Origin: an uncultured Alistipes sp.
GTDB lineage: Bacteria; Bacteroidota; Bacteroidia; Bacteroidales; Rikenellaceae
Length of the DNA: 7,418 nucleotides
Assembly (NCBI GenBank): GCA_900766655.1
Contig: CAAFWE010000221.1
Span: forward strand, 1-7,418
Direction: 5' to 3'
Under the pieces are notes generated by a model. It had not been told where the DNA came from. It saw only the letters and a program-made list of their open reading frames with translations, and did no database searches. How positions within the stretch are numbered: position 1 is the first letter of the stretch; every line of letters begins with the position of its first letter. The position numbers and the translations under genes were made by a program. Shown piece by piece: positions 1-6,223 of this stretch.

Positions 1-2
1 CA

Positions 3-1133
3 ATGATTGGCGACCCTCAGACTCGCGGTTTGAAGACCGATAAGTCGACAGAGCGTTTCCGCGATAAGATTATCCCTGATGTGAAGGCTCTGCAGGAGAA
101 GGAGGGTAAGGAGATGTATGCAATCTGCCTTGGTGACCTTCTCTACAACTGGATGTGGGCTTACGACGACTATGTAGATGTTGTGGGCAAGGCTTCGTTG
201 CCAATGGTTAGCGTCATCGGTAACCACGATGTCGACCAGCGCACACTCTTCGACTCGAAGTTGGGTACTCCATATTTCGAGGCCTACCTCGCACCTGAAA
301 ACTACTCGTTCAATATTGGCAAGATGCACTTCGTGGTAGTCAATAGCATCGACTATCGTCGTGAATCGGACAAGGCTCACTATAAGGAGGGTATGGAGGA
401 GCACACCCTCAAGTGGCTCGAGAACGATTTGAAGTTCGTTCCGAAGGAGACCACCATCGTGCTTTGCAGCCACGCACCACTATTCAAGGAGCGTAAGAAC
501 TACAATGAGAAGAATGTGAACTACGATAAGTACACCGCGCTTCTTGCTCAGTACAACAAGGTCTACGCTTGGTCGGGACATATCCACCAGAACTACCACT
601 TCAACTATGCACTAGCTTCGGACAAGAAGTACGAGCCGTTGAAGAATATCGAGTCGATTGTTGTTGGACGTTGCATCGGTCAGATTCGCCTCAATCGTGA
701 GTTGAATACCGACGGTACTCCTAACGGATATATGGTTGCCGAGGTCAATGGCGACGAGATGAAGTGGTACTACAAGACCGTAGGTGAGGATCGTAACCAT
801 CAGATTCGTATCTACAGCCCAGTGCGCACCAATAGCCAATATCTCAAGGCTATCGTGTGGAACCACTCCGAGTCGTGGAGCACACCTGAGTGGTGGGAGA
901 ATGGCGTGAAGGTTGCCGATATGCAGCTCTTGACCAAGGAGCACGACCTCGACTATCTGAAGATTTACGCACAACACGGTGAGCAGAAGCTTGGTGCAAC
1001 CGAGCGTAAGTACTCCAAACCGTCGAAGGTGCCATTTATGTTCCGCGCAACCCCTACCGAGGGTGCTCGTTCGGGCGAGGTGCGTGTGACCGATAACTTC
1101 GGTGTTACCTACATTCAGCCAATCAGCTGGTAG
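3..1133 (+). CDS. Calcineurin-like metallophosphoesterase, 3' part (5' end outside window)
   Basis: Predicted metal-dependent phosphoesterase; substrate unknown. The metallophosphatase signature is visible in order over the 376 residues present: GDPQ (residues 3-6, with Gln where many relatives have His), GD (44-45), GNHD (73-76), SHAP with His157, and GHIH with His193 and His195. These are the expected ligands of a two-metal centre. Residues from about 220 to 376 form a separate C-terminal beta-rich region. This resembles the Bacteroidota family that carries its own N- and C-terminal accessory domains around the catalytic core. The first metal motif lies at the very start of the visible frame and the frame is open to the window edge, so the Met at position 3 is probably internal. 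An N-terminal domain and any export signal would lie upstream. A strong terminator follows the stop codon, so this gene ends its transcript. Family assignment is firm; the substrate cannot be read from the sequence. Confidence 0.9.
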   Translation: MIGDPQTRGLKTDKSTERFRDKIIPDVKALQEKEGKEMYAICLGDLLYNWMWAYDDYVDVVGKASLPMVSVIGNHDVDQRTLFDSKLGTPYFEAYLAPENYSFNIGKMHFVVVNSIDYRRESDKAHYKEGMEEHTLKWLENDLKFVPKETTIVLCSHAPLFKERKNYNEKNVNYDKYTALLAQYNKVYAWSGHIHQNYHFNYALASDKKYEPLKNIESIVVGRCIGQIRLNRELNTDGTPNGYMVAEVNGDEMKWYYKTVGEDRNHQIRIYSPVRTNSQYLKAIVWNHSESWSTPEWWENGVKVADMQLLTKEHDLDYLKIYAQHGEQKLGATERKYSKPSKVPFMFRATPTEGARSGEVRVTDNFGVTYIQPISW

Positions 1134-1156
1134 TAACCCTACGCAATAAAGCGAAT

Positions 1157-1192
1157 GAGGAGAGCCGAAAATGTCGGCTCTCCTCTCTTTTT
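1157..1192 (+). terminator. Rho-independent terminator after the phosphoesterase gene
   Basis: A perfect 12-bp stem (GAGGAGAGCCGA at 1157-1168 with its complement at 1174-1185) closes a 5-nt loop and is followed by TCTTTTT. It starts 23 nt after the phosphoesterase stop codon and separates that gene from the small membrane-protein pair. Confidence 0.92.
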
Positions 1193-1247
1193 GGCGTGCG
1201 TTTTGTATGGTTGTAGGGTGAAGTATTAAAACAACAAAACTACAACT

Positions 1248-1442
1248 ATGAAACAGACAACAGTAACAATCCTCTCGATGCTGGGAGGTATGGTGATTGG
1301 CTCGGCTTTGGCCCTTGCCTTCACACCAAAGACGGGAGCAGAGATGCGTAGCTTGGTGCGTGATTTTATCGACGAGGAGGTCGAGAAGATGCGCTCAGCG
1401 TGTCACAATGGAGCGGCAGAGTGCGACTGCGATAAAAAATAG
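1248..1442 (+). CDS. Small YtxH-like membrane protein
   Basis: 64-residue protein with one hydrophobic segment (about residues 6-26, Gly/Ala-rich), then FTPKTGAEMR and a charged helix. This is the pattern of YtxH-family proteins, in which a membrane anchor is followed by a PxxG(A/K)ExR-type element. Their biochemical role is not established. The tail is unusual in carrying Cys52, His53, Cys59 and Cys61 within ten residues among acidic and Lys residues, so metal or redox chemistry is conceivable. The leader before ATG is A/C-rich with no Shine-Dalgarno sequence, as is usual in Bacteroidota. Upstream I see only a weak promoter candidate (TATGGTTG at 1206-1213, one mismatch to TAnnTTTG, with no good -33 element). 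The next gene begins 5 nt after the stop codon, so the two are almost certainly co-transcribed. Confidence 0.8.
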   Translation: MKQTTVTILSMLGGMVIGSALALAFTPKTGAEMRSLVRDFIDEEVEKMRSACHNGAAECDCDKK

Positions 1443-1447
1443 CAGCG

Positions 1448-1762
1448 ATGCCGGAACATCACTCACTCTTCGCAGCTCTCACCATCGTTGTTTTGGCGGC
1501 ACTGGTGGCTGCATTGCTCTTTGTGGCGGCGATAGTGGTATGGCTGGCAGGGATTATGGGTTCGATATTCTACCCCTGCCTGATTGTGGGGGCGCTCTTT
1601 GCCATCATAGCCACTATTATATATAAAGTATCGCTCCGCCAAACAATCCGCCGAACAGAGGAGCATCTCGGGGTGGTCTACGATGTGGCGAAGATGGTCA
1701 ACTCGACATTGCAACGACTATTCTCCTTTGTAGATTCGCTTCTGAGCATTCGCGAAAAGTAA
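1448..1762 (+). CDS. Two-helix small membrane protein of unknown function
   Basis: 104-residue protein that I do not recognise. Two strongly hydrophobic segments (about residues 9-33 and 36-59) form a helical hairpin. A charged, probably amphipathic C-terminal region (60-104) starts with VSLRQTIRRTEEH and contains heptad-like hydrophobic spacing. By the positive-inside rule the C-terminal tail is probably cytoplasmic. The gene starts 5 nt after the YtxH-like gene, and the pair forms a short operon ended by the hairpin at 1763-1798. In Bacteroidota, YtxH-like genes often sit next to small two-helix or holin-like membrane proteins, so a shared envelope-related role is plausible but inferred. 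A holin-like protein cannot be excluded, although no phage genes are present nearby. Confidence 0.78.
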   Translation: MPEHHSLFAALTIVVLAALVAALLFVAAIVVWLAGIMGSIFYPCLIVGALFAIIATIIYKVSLRQTIRRTEEHLGVVYDVAKMVNSTLQRLFSFVDSLLSIREK

Positions 1763-1798
1763 AACAAATACGGGCGAGAATCTCTCGCCCGTATTGTT
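1763..1798. terminator. Bidirectional terminator between convergent genes
   Basis: A 13-bp perfect stem (AATACGGGCGAGA at 1767-1779 with its complement at 1783-1795) closes a 3-nt loop. It can be lengthened by AAC/GTT past a single bulged A. On the minus strand it is followed by a T-rich stretch (TTTGTTTTACTTTT), a good tail for the nagB transcript. On the plus strand the tail is poor (GTTCT), so termination there would rely on hairpin strength. It lies between the stop codons of the membrane-protein pair and nagB. Confidence 0.85.
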
Positions 1799-1814
1799 CT
1801 AATGAGGAGTTAGA

Positions 1815-2603
1815 CTACAAGTTGTCCTTCTCGATATCCATAAAGTAGCGGTAGGTACCCACCTTCAACTCTACGGTTGCAGGCTCGTCGCAGACTACGA
1901 TACCACGTGGGTGAGTCTGGATAGCCGAAGCGGTGTAGACATGCGAGTAAGCACCCTCGATGCAGTGGTGCAAAGCCATAGCCTTCTTGTGACCGAATGC
2001 AAGGATGATAACCTCCTTAGCAGCCAATACGGTAGCAACACCCACCGACATAGCCTGCTTAGGCACCTTGTTTACATCGTTGTCGAAGAAACGCGAGTTT
2101 ACGAGCAATGTGTCGTAGGTCAAGGTCTTCACGCGAGTGCGCGAGTTGAGCGACGAGAATGGCTCGTTGAATGCCAAGTGACCGTCCTCACCAATACCGC
2201 CCAAGAAGAGGTCGATACCGCCAGCAGCAACAATCTTAGCCTCGTACTCCTCGCACTCCTTTGCCAAGTCTGGTGCGTTACCGTTGAGGATGTTGATGTT
2301 AGCTGGGTTGATGTCAACATGCTTGAAGAAGGTGTTGTGCATAAACGAGTGGTAGCTCTCTGGGTGCTCCTCTGGCAAACCTACATACTCGTCCATATTG
2401 AATGTAACGACATTCTTGAACGATACCTTACCCTGCTTGTAGAGCTCGATGAGGTGAGCGTAGGTTGTGAGTGGGGTAGAACCTGTAGGCAAACCGAGTA
2501 CGAAACGACCACCTGCCGCCTCCTTCTCGTTGATGCGCTTCACGATGTACTCTGCAGCCCAACGGCCTGCATTCTGCTGATTCTCCTGAATGATAAGTCT
2601 CAT
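1815..2603 (-). CDS. nagB: Glucosamine-6-phosphate deaminase/isomerase
   Basis: Converts glucosamine-6-phosphate to fructose-6-phosphate plus ammonia in the cytoplasm, the last step of amino-sugar catabolism. At 262 residues it is collinear with E. coli NagB (266) with an offset of one. The phosphate loop LGLPTGSTP (36-44), [12 protein letters not shown] (66-77) and [14 protein letters not shown] (135-148) are conserved. The catalytic residues are all present: Asp71, Asp140, His142 and Glu147, corresponding to E. coli Asp72, Asp141, His143 and Glu148. Residues of the E. coli N-acetylglucosamine-6-phosphate allosteric site are also kept (Ser150, Arg157, Lys159, Tyr253), so allosteric activation is likely. 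It is the last gene of the minus-strand operon, 22 nt downstream of the fused NagB-like/PIG-L gene. The start is supported by MRLI, which matches the E. coli N-terminus, and by a Shine-Dalgarno-like AAGGA. The hairpin at 1763-1798 ends the operon. Confidence 0.97.
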   Translation of the reverse strand: MRLIIQENQQNAGRWAAEYIVKRINEKEAAGGRFVLGLPTGSTPLTTYAHLIELYKQGKVSFKNVVTFNMDEYVGLPEEHPESYHSFMHNTFFKHVDINPANINILNGNAPDLAKECEEYEAKIVAAGGIDLFLGGIGEDGHLAFNEPFSSLNSRTRVKTLTYDTLLVNSRFFDNDVNKVPKQAMSVGVATVLAAKEVIILAFGHKKAMALHHCIEGAYSHVYTASAIQTHPRGIVVCDEPATVELKVGTYRYFMDIEKDNL

Positions 2604-2609
2604 AATTTT

Positions 2610-2614
2610 TCCTT
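2610..2614 (-). promoter_or_regulatory. Shine-Dalgarno-like ribosome binding site of nagB
   Basis: On the minus strand AAGGA lies 6 nt upstream of the nagB ATG, in the 22-nt gap after the fusion gene. The other leaders in this window are A-rich with no such motif, so nagB may be translated more independently than its neighbours. The motif is short and could be chance. Confidence 0.5.
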
Positions 2615-2625
2615 ATTTTTAATAG

Positions 2626-4539
2626 TTAAAACATCTTTACGAATACTTCAATCGCCTGATACTCGGCCATACCGAGTGCGTTGTACTGATTTGCAGTGGT
2701 CTGTGTGCGATCCTCGCTGCGCTGCCAGAACTCGCGGGGGTCGTCGCCTGGGAATGGCACGATATCCTTCTGCGAGAGGTGACGATAGATGGCGTGACGC
2801 TTCACAATCATCTCGGTAGGTGAGAGAGGCACTGCCATATCTACCGAGCCGAGATCCCACTCCATCCAAGCTCCACGATAGAGCCAGAGGTGACACTCCT
2901 TGAACCACTCGTCATCCTTGACTACCTCGATAGCCTCCAAGACAATCTCGATGCAGGTGCGGTGTGTTCCGTGAGGATCCGAGAGATCGCCCGCAGCGTA
3001 TATCTGGTGAGGCTTCACCTCGCGCAACAACTTGGCTACAATGTTGATATCCTCCTCGGTGAACGGACTCTTGCGGATGCCACCAGTCTCGTAGAACGGA
3101 AGGTTGAGGAAGTGCGCGTTGGTGTCAGGGTTGAGTCCGAACGAACGCACCGCAGCACGAGCCTCGGCACGACGCAAAGCACCCTTGATATTGAGCAACT
3201 CGCGTGGCTCAGGCTCACCTGCACGCTTGCTCTTGATAATCTGCTCGACCTTTGCAAAGTCGTCGGCATAGCCCAACTCGTGTGCAACGTCGATGTTCTG
3301 CAATACCACGTCGTCGTGTACAGCCACATTACCCGATGTCTCGTATGCAACGTGAACATTGTGGCTCTGCTCTACGAGGCGGATGAATGTACCACCCATC
3401 GAAATCACATCATCATCTGGATGTGGCGAGAAGATGAGTACATTCTTTGGGAATGGAGTAGACTTCACTGGACGAGTTGTGTCGTCAGCATTTGGCTTGC
3501 CACCTGGCCAGCCGGTGATAGTGTGCTGCAAGTCGTTGAATACATCGATATTAATCTGATCGTAGGTGCGTCCCTGCTCGAGCAACTCGCCAAGCGAGTT
3601 CTCGATGTAATCCTTGTGTGTGAGCTTCAAGATAGGCTTGTTAACCACGCCACACAACCATACCACAGCCTTGCGCGTGAACTTTGGAGTCCACTGGCAC
3701 GAACCTACCAACCAAGGGGTCTGCACACGAGTGAGCTGCGATGCTGCGCCCTCGTCGATAACTACCTCGATGTTGTCGTGCAACTGGAGGTGTGATGCAG
3801 GAATCTGATCGGTAATCTCGCCCTCGACAATGCTATTCACCACGCGAGCCTTGTCCTCGCCCCACGCCATCAAGATGATGCGCTCGGCACCCAAGATGGT
3901 GTTGATGCCCATTGTGATGGCCATCTTTGGTGTATGCTCCAAACCGTGGAAACCACCAGCCTGTGCCTTGCGAGCCTTGTAAGAGAGCTGCACCAAGCGA
4001 GTGTTCGATTTTGCGTGTGAGCCAGCCTCGTTGAAGCCGAGCTGTCCCTGCTCACCTACGCCGATAATCATCAAATCGATCTTCTCCTTGCCATAGTTTG
4101 CGCAGAATGCTGGCAACTCCTCGCGAGCGAGCGTTCCGTCAGGGAAGTTGATATTCTCGGGACGGATGTCGATATGGTTGAGCAACTCCTCGTGGATGCG
4201 GTAGTTGCGACTCTGCTTCTCGGTCGGAAGGATTGGGTAGAACTCGTCGAGGCTGTATACCGCAACATTTGCGAAGCTAACCTCGCCAGCCTGATAACGC
4301 TTTACCAACTCGCGGTAGAGACCAATTGGTGTCTTTCCCGTGGTGAGTCCAAGCACAAATGGCTTCTCGCTCTGATGTGCCTTGATGGCTGCTACGATAG
4401 CATCAGCCACATACTGCACACCTTCGTACTCGCTCTCGTAAGCTTGCGTTGCAATCTTCTCGTAGCGCTGTGTGAGGTCTTTGAATGCCGCATCGGCAAT
4501 CAAACCTCCATCCTTTGGCAATGCATACTTGCTGTTCAT
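2626..4539 (-). CDS. Fused NagB-like (degenerate deaminase) and PIG-L/LmbE-type deacetylase
   Basis: 637-residue fusion. The NagB-like domain (about 25-290) has VLGLTTGKTP (62-71) and SLDEFYP (96-102), keeping the Asp98 equivalent of E. coli Asp72, but reads GVGEQGQLGFNE at 160-171. Gln164 and Gln166 therefore occupy the positions of catalytic Asp141 and His143; only Glu171 remains. Deaminase activity is doubtful. After a linker (about 290-362) comes a PIG-L domain with an intact zinc site: SPHPDDD (371-377; His373, Asp375, Asp376) and DPHGTHR (521-527; His523, His526). PIG-L enzymes remove acetyl groups from N-acetylglucosaminyl compounds. This architecture is annotated as glucosamine-6-phosphate deaminase-like in Bacteroidota. 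No nagA is seen here, so a deacetylase feeding NagB is a reasonable inference; the exact substrate is unknown. The start at MNSKYALP has an A-rich leader, 31 nt after yebC and with no terminator between. No signal peptide is evident, so it is probably cytoplasmic. Confidence 0.93.
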   Translation of the reverse strand: MNSKYALPKDGGLIADAAFKDLTQRYEKIATQAYESEYEGVQYVADAIVAAIKAHQSEKPFVLGLTTGKTPIGLYRELVKRYQAGEVSFANVAVYSLDEFYPILPTEKQSRNYRIHEELLNHIDIRPENINFPDGTLAREELPAFCANYGKEKIDLMIIGVGEQGQLGFNEAGSHAKSNTRLVQLSYKARKAQAGGFHGLEHTPKMAITMGINTILGAERIILMAWGEDKARVVNSIVEGEITDQIPASHLQLHDNIEVVIDEGAASQLTRVQTPWLVGSCQWTPKFTRKAVVWLCGVVNKPILKLTHKDYIENSLGELLEQGRTYDQINIDVFNDLQHTITGWPGGKPNADDTTRPVKSTPFPKNVLIFSPHPDDDVISMGGTFIRLVEQSHNVHVAYETSGNVAVHDDVVLQNIDVAHELGYADDFAKVEQIIKSKRAGEPEPRELLNIKGALRRAEARAAVRSFGLNPDTNAHFLNLPFYETGGIRKSPFTEEDINIVAKLLREVKPHQIYAAGDLSDPHGTHRTCIEIVLEAIEVVKDDEWFKECHLWLYRGAWMEWDLGSVDMAVPLSPTEMIVKRHAIYRHLSQKDIVPFPGDDPREFWQRSEDRTQTTANQYNALGMAEYQAIEVFVKMF

Positions 4540-4570
4540 TCTATTTTATGTTTTAGAGTTTTAAGGTTTC

Positions 4571-5290
4571 TTACTCCTCGCTCTCGGCCATAGTGTGGTA
4601 GACATTTACCACATCGTCGTCCTCCTCGAGCTTCTCCACCAACTTCTCGACAGCCTCGCGGCCTGCTGCGTCGAGCTCCTTAGTGTCGGTTGGGATGCGT
4701 ACCGACTCTCCCGATACGATCTCGTAACCCTGATCGTCGAGCCACTTCTGAATAGCACCAAACGACTCGTATGGAGCGTAGACATTGATGCCATCCTCCT
4801 CTACATAGAACTCGTCTACGCCGAGGTCAATCATCTCGAGCTCAAGCTCCTCTGGGTCAACACCCTCGGCCTTGAACTTGAATACACACTTGTGCTCGAA
4901 CATAAAGCCTACCGAACCCGAGTTACCGAGAGTACCACCACACTTGTTGAAGTACATACGGATGTTTGCTACGGTACGGTTGGTGTTGTCGGTAGCGGTC
5001 TCTACAAGCACTGCAATACCGTTAGGACCGTATCCCTCGTAGATTACCTCCTTGTAATCTGCAGCGTCCTTATCGGTTGCACGCTTGATTGCACGCTCCA
5101 CATTCTCCTTCGGCATATTCTCTGCCTTAGCATTCTGCATAAGGATTCGCAGACGAGTGTTTGCCGATGGATCGCTACCACCAGCCTTTACTGCCATCTC
5201 AATCTCCTTACCAATCTTCGTGAAGACACGAGCCATATGGCCCCATCTCTTCATCTTTCTCGCTTTGCGATACTCAAATGCTCTTCCCAT
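4571..5290 (-). CDS. yebC: YebC/PmpR/TACO1-family protein
   Basis: 239 residues, close to E. coli YebC (246). Family landmarks are the N-terminal RKARKMKRWG (8-17), FTKIGKEI (23-30), GGSDPSANTRLR (37-48), YEGYGPNGIAV (84-94), DNTNRTVANIR (101-111) and CGGTLGNSGSVGF (117-129). The C-terminus is acidic, as is usual. The family was long annotated as a transcriptional regulator. Work on YebC and the mitochondrial relative TACO1 points to a ribosome-associated role in translating difficult stretches such as polyproline. The frame stays open 71 codons upstream, but MGRAFEYRKARK is the conserved Bacteroidota start, and the upstream part overlaps the promoter and leader, so I take 5290 as the start. 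It is first in an operon with the two nag genes. Its leader contains an 8-bp inverted repeat. Confidence 0.96.
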   Translation of the reverse strand: MGRAFEYRKARKMKRWGHMARVFTKIGKEIEMAVKAGGSDPSANTRLRILMQNAKAENMPKENVERAIKRATDKDAADYKEVIYEGYGPNGIAVLVETATDNTNRTVANIRMYFNKCGGTLGNSGSVGFMFEHKCVFKFKAEGVDPEELELEMIDLGVDEFYVEEDGINVYAPYESFGAIQKWLDDQGYEIVSGESVRIPTDTKELDAAGREAVEKLVEKLEEDDDVVNVYHTMAESEE

Positions 5291-5368
5291 AATTTTCTTT
5301 TTTATTTTGTTTGTAAACTTATCTCTTGCTCTTTGTAAATCGTTCCGATTAACTCCTTTTTGCGGTGT

Positions 5369-5387
5369 GGTGAAATTATATTTCACC
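5369..5387. promoter_or_regulatory. Palindrome at the start of the yebC leader
   Basis: GGTGAAAT and its exact complement ATTTCACC flank a 3-nt centre. The element lies directly downstream of the yebC -7 box, at about +4 to +22 of the predicted transcript. It could be an operator or a 5' stabilising hairpin. What binds it is unknown. Confidence 0.55.
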
Positions 5388-5397
5388 TTCCAATCCA

Positions 5398-5428
5398 CAA
5401 AGGTAGAAAAATTCGAGTTAAAATTCAA
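5398..5428 (-). promoter_or_regulatory. Bacteroidota-type promoter of the yebC-nag operon
   Basis: On the minus strand TACCTTTG (5405-5398) is a perfect TAnnTTTG -7 element, with TTG (5428-5426) 20 nt upstream as a -33 element. Transcription should start near 5391, giving a leader of about 100 nt before the yebC ATG. It is the only good promoter seen for the three-gene operon. Confidence 0.75.
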
Positions 5429-5592
5429 CTTTTTTGACCGAAAAATATTCTCACACCACCTATGCCGACCGCGACTGCGAAAAAGCTCTGCATTCAACCT
5501 CAAAAAATCAGCGAAAAAACGACAAGTTACGCACCACTTTTGACGAGATGCAAAATGTTCGAAATTGCGCTTTTGGTGGCGCGACTAAAATA

Positions 5593-5630
5593 GGGGAAAT
5601 AGGGATTTTAGGGATAATAGGGTGCGCGGG
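5593..5630 (+). other. Five-run G-tract (putative G-quadruplex)
   Basis: Five runs of three or more G (5593-5596, 5602-5604, 5611-5613, 5620-5622, 5628-5630) are separated by loops of 5, 6, 6 and 5 nt. This meets the usual G3+N1-7 G-quadruplex rule on the plus strand. It stands in otherwise A-rich intergenic DNA about 165 bp upstream of the yebC promoter -33 element. Confidence 0.5.
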
Positions 5631-5695
5631 AGAACTGAGGTCTGAAAGACACAAAAAGTCAACAACAAAAACACCACAACAAAGTAGAACCTCAA

Positions 5696-5765
5696 TTGGA
5701 TAACACCACCACAAGTTCTTTAGTGACCAAAGGATTCGAACGGTCGCAGCAGGTTTGAGCAGAGC
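5696..5765. repeat. Composite repeat, 5' element, copy 1
   Basis: The last 44 bp (5722-5765, starting AGTGACCAAAGG and ending GAGCAGAGC) are identical to 6052-6095. The preceding 26 bp are a diverged match to 6028-6051, sharing GATAA.ACCACCA with a 2-nt length difference. The core TCGAACGGTCGCAGC occurs a third time at 5979-5993. No terminal inverted repeats or transposase accompany it. Together with the 3' element at 5935-5955 it outlines one module of about 260 bp. Confidence 0.85.
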
Positions 5766-5794
5766 AAGCAGTGAGAAGTGTAAGAGATAGTCAT

Positions 5795-5811
5795 TAAAAC
5801 CAAAGGTTTTA
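5795..5811. repeat. Short inverted repeat in module 1
   Basis: TAAAACC (5795-5801) and GGTTTTA (5805-5811) are exact complements around AAA. It is a weak A/T-rich hairpin inside the first repeat module. There is no clear T-tract to make it a terminator. Confidence 0.35.
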
Positions 5812-5862
5812 GATAAGAGATTAAATAGCAGCAGCCAAATCAATTTGAGCTGATGATATTTA

Positions 5863-5895
5863 AGCTATTATCGTAGTTGTGAAACAACAATAGCT
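5863..5895. repeat. Bulged 12-bp hairpin in module 1
   Basis: AGCTATT (5863-5869) pairs with AATAGCT (5889-5895), and GTTGT (5876-5880) pairs with ACAAC (5884-5888) around a GAA loop. One arm is continuous and the other carries a 6-nt bulge (ATCGTA). It is not followed by a T-tract on either strand, so a simple terminator role is unlikely. A structured RNA or protein-binding element is possible. Confidence 0.5.
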
Positions 5896-5934
5896 ATCTC
5901 GCACACGCAAAAAAAACACAGCGCAGCCCACTTT

Positions 5935-5955
5935 GCCACACCGCCACCGACTGAC
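5935..5955. repeat. Composite repeat, 3' element, copy 1
   Basis: A 21-bp sequence beginning GCCACACCGCC and ending CGACTGAC is identical to 6224-6244. It follows the 5' element of module 1 by about 170 bp. As in copy 2, a strong G/C-rich hairpin lies just downstream. Confidence 0.8.
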
Positions 5956-5997
5956 CGAGCCTCCTCTTTGAGGAGTGCTCGAACGGTCGCAGCGACC
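5956..5997. repeat. G/C-rich hairpin plus third copy of the repeat core
   Basis: CGAGCCTCCTC (5956-5966) pairs with GAGGAG-T-GCTCG (5970-5981), an 11-bp stem with one bulged T and a TTT loop. It runs directly into the third copy of TCGAACGGTCGCAGC (5979-5993), where GGTCGC/GCGACC (5985-5997) forms a second small inverted repeat. No T-tract follows. Confidence 0.6.
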
Positions 5998-6027
5998 CCA
6001 CGACACCGCAATATAATAGAGTCACAC

Positions 6028-6095
6028 TTAGATAATACCACCAAGGTCTTAAGTGACCAAAGGATTCGAACGGTCGCAGCAGGTTTGAGCAGAGC
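6028..6095. repeat. Composite repeat, 5' element, copy 2
   Basis: Second copy of the element at 5696-5765: 44 identical bp at 6052-6095 and a diverged 24-bp upstream part. The two identical cores are exactly 330 bp apart. Downstream, ACAATC/GATTGT (6110-6124) forms a small hairpin not present in copy 1. Confidence 0.85.
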
Positions 6096-6223
6096 GAAGG
6101 GAGGCGATTACAATCGTAGATTGTTTGGTTTTGAATGATGATGGCCGAAAATTATTTTCAAGACATTCATCAGTCAAAGACAAAAGATTGCGATAGCAAT
6201 AATTGCCGACCAAAGACCACTCA

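Noticed and set aside
1206..1213. Promoter for the YtxH-like gene (TATGGTTG)
   Set aside because: It has one mismatch in the -7 motif and no -33 element at the right distance, so it is too weak to annotate.
1911..3795. Long plus-strand open frames (about 300 codons each) opposite nagB and the fusion gene
   Set aside because: They mirror strongly conserved genes on the minus strand and have no recognisable domains; codon bias of the real genes keeps the antisense frame open.
4595..5338. 247-codon plus-strand frame opposite yebC
   Set aside because: It is antisense to a highly conserved gene, Leu/Val-rich from complemented codons, with no domain.
5291..5503. In-frame 71-codon extension upstream of yebC
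   Set aside because: It crosses the predicted promoter and leader palindrome, has no YebC-family similarity, and the conserved family start is MGRAFEYRKARK at 5290.
5609..5626. Resemblance to the I-SceI homing endonuclease site
   Set aside because: TAGGGATAA and AGGGT match but the last three bases and one internal base differ, and it is explained by the G-tract repeat; no homing gene is nearby.
5508..5843. 111-codon open frame on the minus strand
   Set aside because: It overlaps the G-tract and repeat copy 1, its residues follow low-complexity DNA (such as IPKIPISPI from the G-tract), and it has no family resemblance or coding-like codon use.
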